Assembly: GCF_004088395.1 (NCBI RefSeq)
Contig: NZ_CP035107.1
Coordinates: forward strand, 491,501-555,500
Source: Ornithobacterium rhinotracheale
Lineage (GTDB): Bacteria; Bacteroidota; Bacteroidia; Flavobacteriales; Weeksellaceae
Length of the DNA stretch: 64,000 bases
Direction: 5' to 3'
The first letter of the stretch is position 1; the number at the start of each line of letters is the position of its first letter. This document shows positions 61,787-64,000 of the stretch, one piece after another. Below the pieces are notes generated by a model that saw nothing but the letters and a program-made list of their open reading frames with translations, was not told the DNA's origin and searched no databases. A program made the position numbers and the translations under genes.

Positions 61787-62299
61787 ATGAAGAGAGTAAA
61801 AATAGTAGCTTTAGCATTGTTCGCTAGCTTAGCCGTAGTTTCTTGTAAAAAAGAAACCAAGCAAGAACAAGAGCTAGAAACTCAACCGGTAGAGAATACA
61901 GCCGTAGAGCAAGAGGAAGAACCTACGGTAGACCCTGCAACAGCTCCTACTTTGGTTTTGGCACAAGAGATTTACGATTTTGGAGATGTGAAAGCAGGCG
62001 AAACAGCTGAGCAGGTAATTACATTTAAAAACGAAGGAAGAGGCCCTCTAATCATCAAAAAAGCACAAGCTTCTTGTGGCTGTACAGTTCCAGAATATGA
62101 TCAAGAGCCAGTGCCAGTAGGAGGTGAAGGCAAGCTTACTGTGAAGTATAAAGCTCCTGAAGTAAACGGAAAGGTAATAAAAGAAGTAACACTCACTACC
62201 AATACTGTAAAAGGTAGAGAAACATTTAAAATTACAGCTAATGTTGTTGGAGGGAAAGAAAGAGAAGCAGCTCCAGTAGCACCAGCTCCAAATTTATAA
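61787..62299 (+). CDS. DUF1573 lipoprotein
   Basis: 170 residues. Lipobox VVSCKK (Cys about 20), a Glu/Gln-rich linker, then a DUF1573 Ig-like domain: EIYDFGDVKAGETAEQVITF, KNEGRGPLIIKKAQASCGCT (conserved CGC), GEGKLTVKYKAPEVNGKVIK, TNTVKGRETFKITANV. Function unknown; it sits between nusB and yajC in many Flavobacteriia. Confidence 0.92.
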   Translation: MKRVKIVALALFASLAVVSCKKETKQEQELETQPVENTAVEQEEEPTVDPATAPTLVLAQEIYDFGDVKAGETAEQVITFKNEGRGPLIIKKAQASCGCTVPEYDQEPVPVGGEGKLTVKYKAPEVNGKVIKEVTLTTNTVKGRETFKITANVVGGKEREAAPVAPAPNL

Positions 62300-62320
62300 A
62301 AACAACTAAAAAATAAAATT

Positions 62321-62623
62321 ATGGGAGGAGACGGAATGATGTCTTTGGTATTTTTCGGATTAATGTTTGTAATCATGTATTTTTTCATGATTCGTCCGCA
62401 GGTACAAAAACAAAAAAGAGAAAGAAAGTTCCAAGAATCACTAGATAGAGGAGCTAGAATTGTTACAACCTCAGGAATCCATGGGAAAGTGGTAGAAATC
62501 AATGGAGATATTGTAACAGTAGAAACAGGTGCTGGAAAGATCAGATTTGAGAAAACAGCAATCTCTCAAGAATTGACAGCAGCTCGCTATGGAAACGCTG
62601 CGAAAGAAGAAGAGAAAAAATAA
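62321..62623 (+). CDS. yajC: Preprotein translocase subunit YajC
   Basis: 100 residues. One membrane helix (about 7-23, MSLVFFGLMFVIMYFFMI) followed by RPQVQKQKRERKFQESLDRG, ARIVTTSGIHGKVVEINGDI and VTVETGAGKIRFEKTAISQ, the YajC signature. Accessory partner of SecDF. 21 bp behind the DUF1573 gene. Confidence 0.95.
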   Translation: MGGDGMMSLVFFGLMFVIMYFFMIRPQVQKQKRERKFQESLDRGARIVTTSGIHGKVVEINGDIVTVETGAGKIRFEKTAISQELTAARYGNAAKEEEKK

Positions 62624-62653
62624 ATTCAGAGAATTTAATTTCTAATTACTTGC

Positions 62654-62684
62654 ATCCCTGTCTTTAAAAGATAGGGATTTTTTA
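62654..62684 (+). terminator. Terminator after yajC
   Basis: ATCCCTGTCTTT / AAAGATAGGGAT around a two-base loop with one mismatch, followed by TTTTTT. Confidence 0.85.
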
Positions 62685-62801
62685 TGTATTTCAAGTGAAA
62701 GAAAAAAAGCATTTCTGTGAGAAATGAATTTGCCTAATGAGCCCTTCTCTAATAAAAGATAGAAGAATATAATGATTAGTTCAGAGCTAAAATATTTATA
62801 G

Positions 62802-62833
62802 ACAAAAAAAAACTGCAACAATTAAGTTGCAGT
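62802..62833 (-). terminator. Terminator of the tRNA-Glu/rpsT transcript
   Basis: On the minus strand ACTGCAA (plus 62827-62833) pairs with TTGCAGT (plus 62812-62818), followed by a run of T (plus 62803-62812). It is 4 bp past the tRNA end. Confidence 0.88.
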
Positions 62834-62837
62834 CTTG

Positions 62838-62909
62838 TAGCCCATAGGAGAATCGAACTCCTGTTTCCAGGATGAAAACCTGATGTCCTAACCACTAGAC
62901 GAATGGGCC
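62838..62909 (-). tRNA. tRNA-Glu (TTC), second copy
   Basis: 72 nt. Acceptor GGCCCAT pairs with ATGGGCT (one G-U), the anticodon stem TCAGG/CCTGG encloses TTTTCAT with anticodon TTC, and the T-arm is AGGAG-TTCGATT-CTCCT. CCA is not encoded. Identical to the copy at 63225-63296. Last transcribed gene before a terminator. Confidence 0.95.
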
Positions 62910-62926
62910 AAATATTAATTCTTTAA

Positions 62927-63178
62927 TTATAAAGAATTGATATGTTTAGCTAGTTTACTTTTTAAGTTCCCTGCTTTGTTTTTGTGGATAATGTTTCTTT
63001 TTGCCACTCTATCAATCATAGAAAATACTTGAGGTAATCTTTCCACAGCTTTTTCTTTATCAGTTTCAGCTCTTAAAGCTCTCACTGCGTTTCTCATAGT
63101 AGTGTGATAATATTTGTTACGCAATCTTCTAGTTTGCGTTTGTCTAATTCTTTTTAATGCAGACTTATGATTTGCCAT
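62927..63178 (-). CDS. rpsT: 30S ribosomal protein S20
   Basis: 83 residues: [40 protein letters not shown] and [20 protein letters not shown], the basic three-helix S20. It lies between two identical tRNA-Glu genes with spacing of 17 and 46 bp. No own promoter or terminator is visible, so a common transcript is likely. Confidence 0.97.
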   Translation of the reverse strand: MANHKSALKRIRQTQTRRLRNKYYHTTMRNAVRALRAETDKEKAVERLPQVFSMIDRVAKRNIIHKNKAGNLKSKLAKHINSL

Positions 63179-63224
63179 GATTGTCTTTTAATTTAACTTT
63201 TTATTCAATTCATTAAAAAAATTG

Positions 63225-63296
63225 TAGCCCATAGGAGAATCGAACTCCTGTTTCCAGGATGAAAACCTGATGTCCTAACCACTAGACGAATGGGCC
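63225..63296 (-). tRNA. tRNA-Glu (TTC), first copy
   Basis: 72 nt, same sequence and structure as the copy at 62838-62909; anticodon TTC. First gene of the transcript, with a strong promoter 43 bp upstream. Confidence 0.95.
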
Positions 63297-63338
63297 ATCA
63301 ATTTGCATTTTGCAAGACTTACCTTGCGAAATGGTTTG

Positions 63339-63369
63339 CAAATATAAAACTATTTTTTTTCTCTGCAAA
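63339..63369 (-). promoter_or_regulatory. Promoter of tRNA-Glu/rpsT/tRNA-Glu unit
   Basis: On the minus strand TTTG (63366-63369), exactly 19 nt, TATATTTG (63339-63346): full match to the Bacteroidota consensus. Confidence 0.88.
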
Positions 63370-63551
63370 TTTTTCTTGAAAAAATATTTTGCCTTAAGTA
63401 AGAAATGACAGTTTTTCCGTTTTGCGAGTGCAAATGTAGAAATATTTTTTAAACTAAAAATTTTTTTCTTCAATAATTTTCTAAAAAACAATCGGTATGC
63501 GGTTAAAGAGGATTAAATCCTGTTAAAAAATACTAAAATTAAGGGGCTTTT
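63370..63551. other. Divergent intergenic region tRNA-Glu / NlpC gene
   Basis: AT-rich sequence between two divergent promoters. An open minus-strand frame across 63282-63491 overlaps the tRNA and its promoter and is not a gene. Nothing else recognised. Confidence 0.5.
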
Positions 63552-63582
63552 TTTGTTAAAAAAGATGCTTTTTCTAATTTTG
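63552..63582 (+). promoter_or_regulatory. Promoter of NlpC/P60 lipoprotein gene
   Basis: TTTG (63552-63555), 19 nt, TAATTTTG (63575-63582): full consensus match, 23 bp before the ATG at 63606. Confidence 0.88.
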
Positions 63583-63605
63583 AGCTCATTAAAAAAGAAA
63601 ATTTT

Positions 63606-64000
63606 ATGCCGAAAGCAAGTAATTACATAGCCTTATTGTTAGTAATTGTAACTCTCAGTTCTTGTGGAACTTCTAATAATTATTTATCTTCTCAATATAA
63701 AGGATCATTTAATAATACTAATAATAGTTTATCCGTTCAGTCTCGTGCTAAAAACTTATATGCGGTAAAAGTTTCTCTCAAGAAACCTAAAATTAATTAC
63801 GATGAAAAAATTATTCCTATAGTAGACACGAATCGTGCCAAAGTTTTAGAGAAGCTAGAGAATAATTCATTTACTTCTTATTTCGATCTCACCGTTAATA
63901 AATTAATCCACGAAGCAGAGACTTATTTAGGCACTCCTTATAGATTTGGTGGTACTACAAGAAGCGGTATCGATTGCTCGGCTTTTATGCAAAGAATTTA
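63606..64000 (+). CDS. NlpC/P60-family peptidoglycan hydrolase, lipoprotein (partial)
   Basis: First 131 residues; the 3' end is outside the window. Lipoprotein signal with Cys20 (TLSSCGTSN). After a Ser/Asn/Lys-rich linker the NlpC/P60 domain begins (IHEAETYLGTPYRFGGTTRS) with the catalytic cysteine C124 in GIDCSAF. The His of the catalytic pair would follow beyond the edge. Such enzymes cut the peptide cross-links of peptidoglycan, here at the outer membrane. Confidence 0.92.
   Translation, partial: MPKASNYIALLLVIVTLSSCGTSNNYLSSQYKGSFNNTNNSLSVQSRAKNLYAVKVSLKKPKINYDEKIIPIVDTNRAKVLEKLENNSFTSYFDLTVNKLIHEAETYLGTPYRFGGTTRSGIDCSAFMQRI

Noticed and set aside
63282-63491. 69-codon minus-strand frame next to the tRNA-Glu gene
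   Set aside because: It overlaps the tRNA and its consensus promoter.

Overview
The window reads as a chromosome segment of a low-GC Bacteroidota, most likely class Flavobacteriia (Weeksellaceae-like; Ornithobacterium or Riemerella relatives are plausible but not proven). Reasons: promoters of the Bacteroidota type (TTTG - about 19 nt - TAnnTTTG), no Shine-Dalgarno pattern, a Bacteroidales/Flavobacteriales-type conjugation operon (traE to traQ), NusB of about 310 residues followed by a DUF1573 lipoprotein and YajC, BshC, KorA of about 610 residues with a fused gamma domain, DUF6909 and DUF3109 proteins, and an IS982 element.

Positions 1 to about 22.5 kb are mobile. A type VI secretion VgrG and an abutting unknown gene (cut by the window edge) run leftward; directly beside them starts the rightward conjugation operon traE-F-G-I-J-K-M-N-O-Q (2.8-11.7 kb). 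It lacks traL, traP, the relaxase and the coupling protein. Then come a PIN-domain toxin/antitoxin pair, two small MerR/excisionase-like HTH proteins, and, on the minus strand, a long operon: ssb, a DUF932 protein, an Api92-like protein, two unknowns and a PRTRC cassette. That cassette encodes an E1-like ThiF protein, an E2-like protein B, a ubiquitin-like protein C, protein E and two further proteins. A repeat-rich non-coding stretch and an IntDOT-like tyrosine recombinase close the element. The 3' end of a disrupted gene lies just outside it.

Positions 22.7-39.7 kb are chromosomal: infC (ATT start) and thrS; a 21-bp minisatellite; an ABC ATPase with a DUF3108 protein; mrp, a nifU-like gene and korA (iron-sulfur assembly and 2-oxoacid oxidation); a YceI lipoprotein; pheS with a serine hydrolase and a Nudix enzyme; an unknown membrane protein; and GH130 plus GH20 enzymes suited to N-glycan core breakdown.

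Positions 39.7-50 kb are a surface-protein island. It opens with a candidate structured RNA and stacked terminators, followed by a secreted protein, a collagen-like protein, an HU-family protein, palindromic repeats, a complete IS982 copy with 16-bp inverted ends and an 8-bp target duplication, a second small secreted protein and a 1407-residue Asp-box/PKD/LamG-like protein.

Positions 50-64 kb are housekeeping: an S9 peptidase and lptB; GDPD, bshC and a LysM/PBP1 protein; DUF3109, DUF6909 and an ArsC/Spx-like protein; a GNAT enzyme; nusB, a DUF1573 lipoprotein and yajC; then rpsT between two identical tRNA-Glu genes, and the start of an NlpC/P60 lipoprotein. The strongest candidate for an under-described system is the ubiquitin-like PRTRC cassette; next are the structured RNA, the minisatellite and the vgrG-linked unknown gene.
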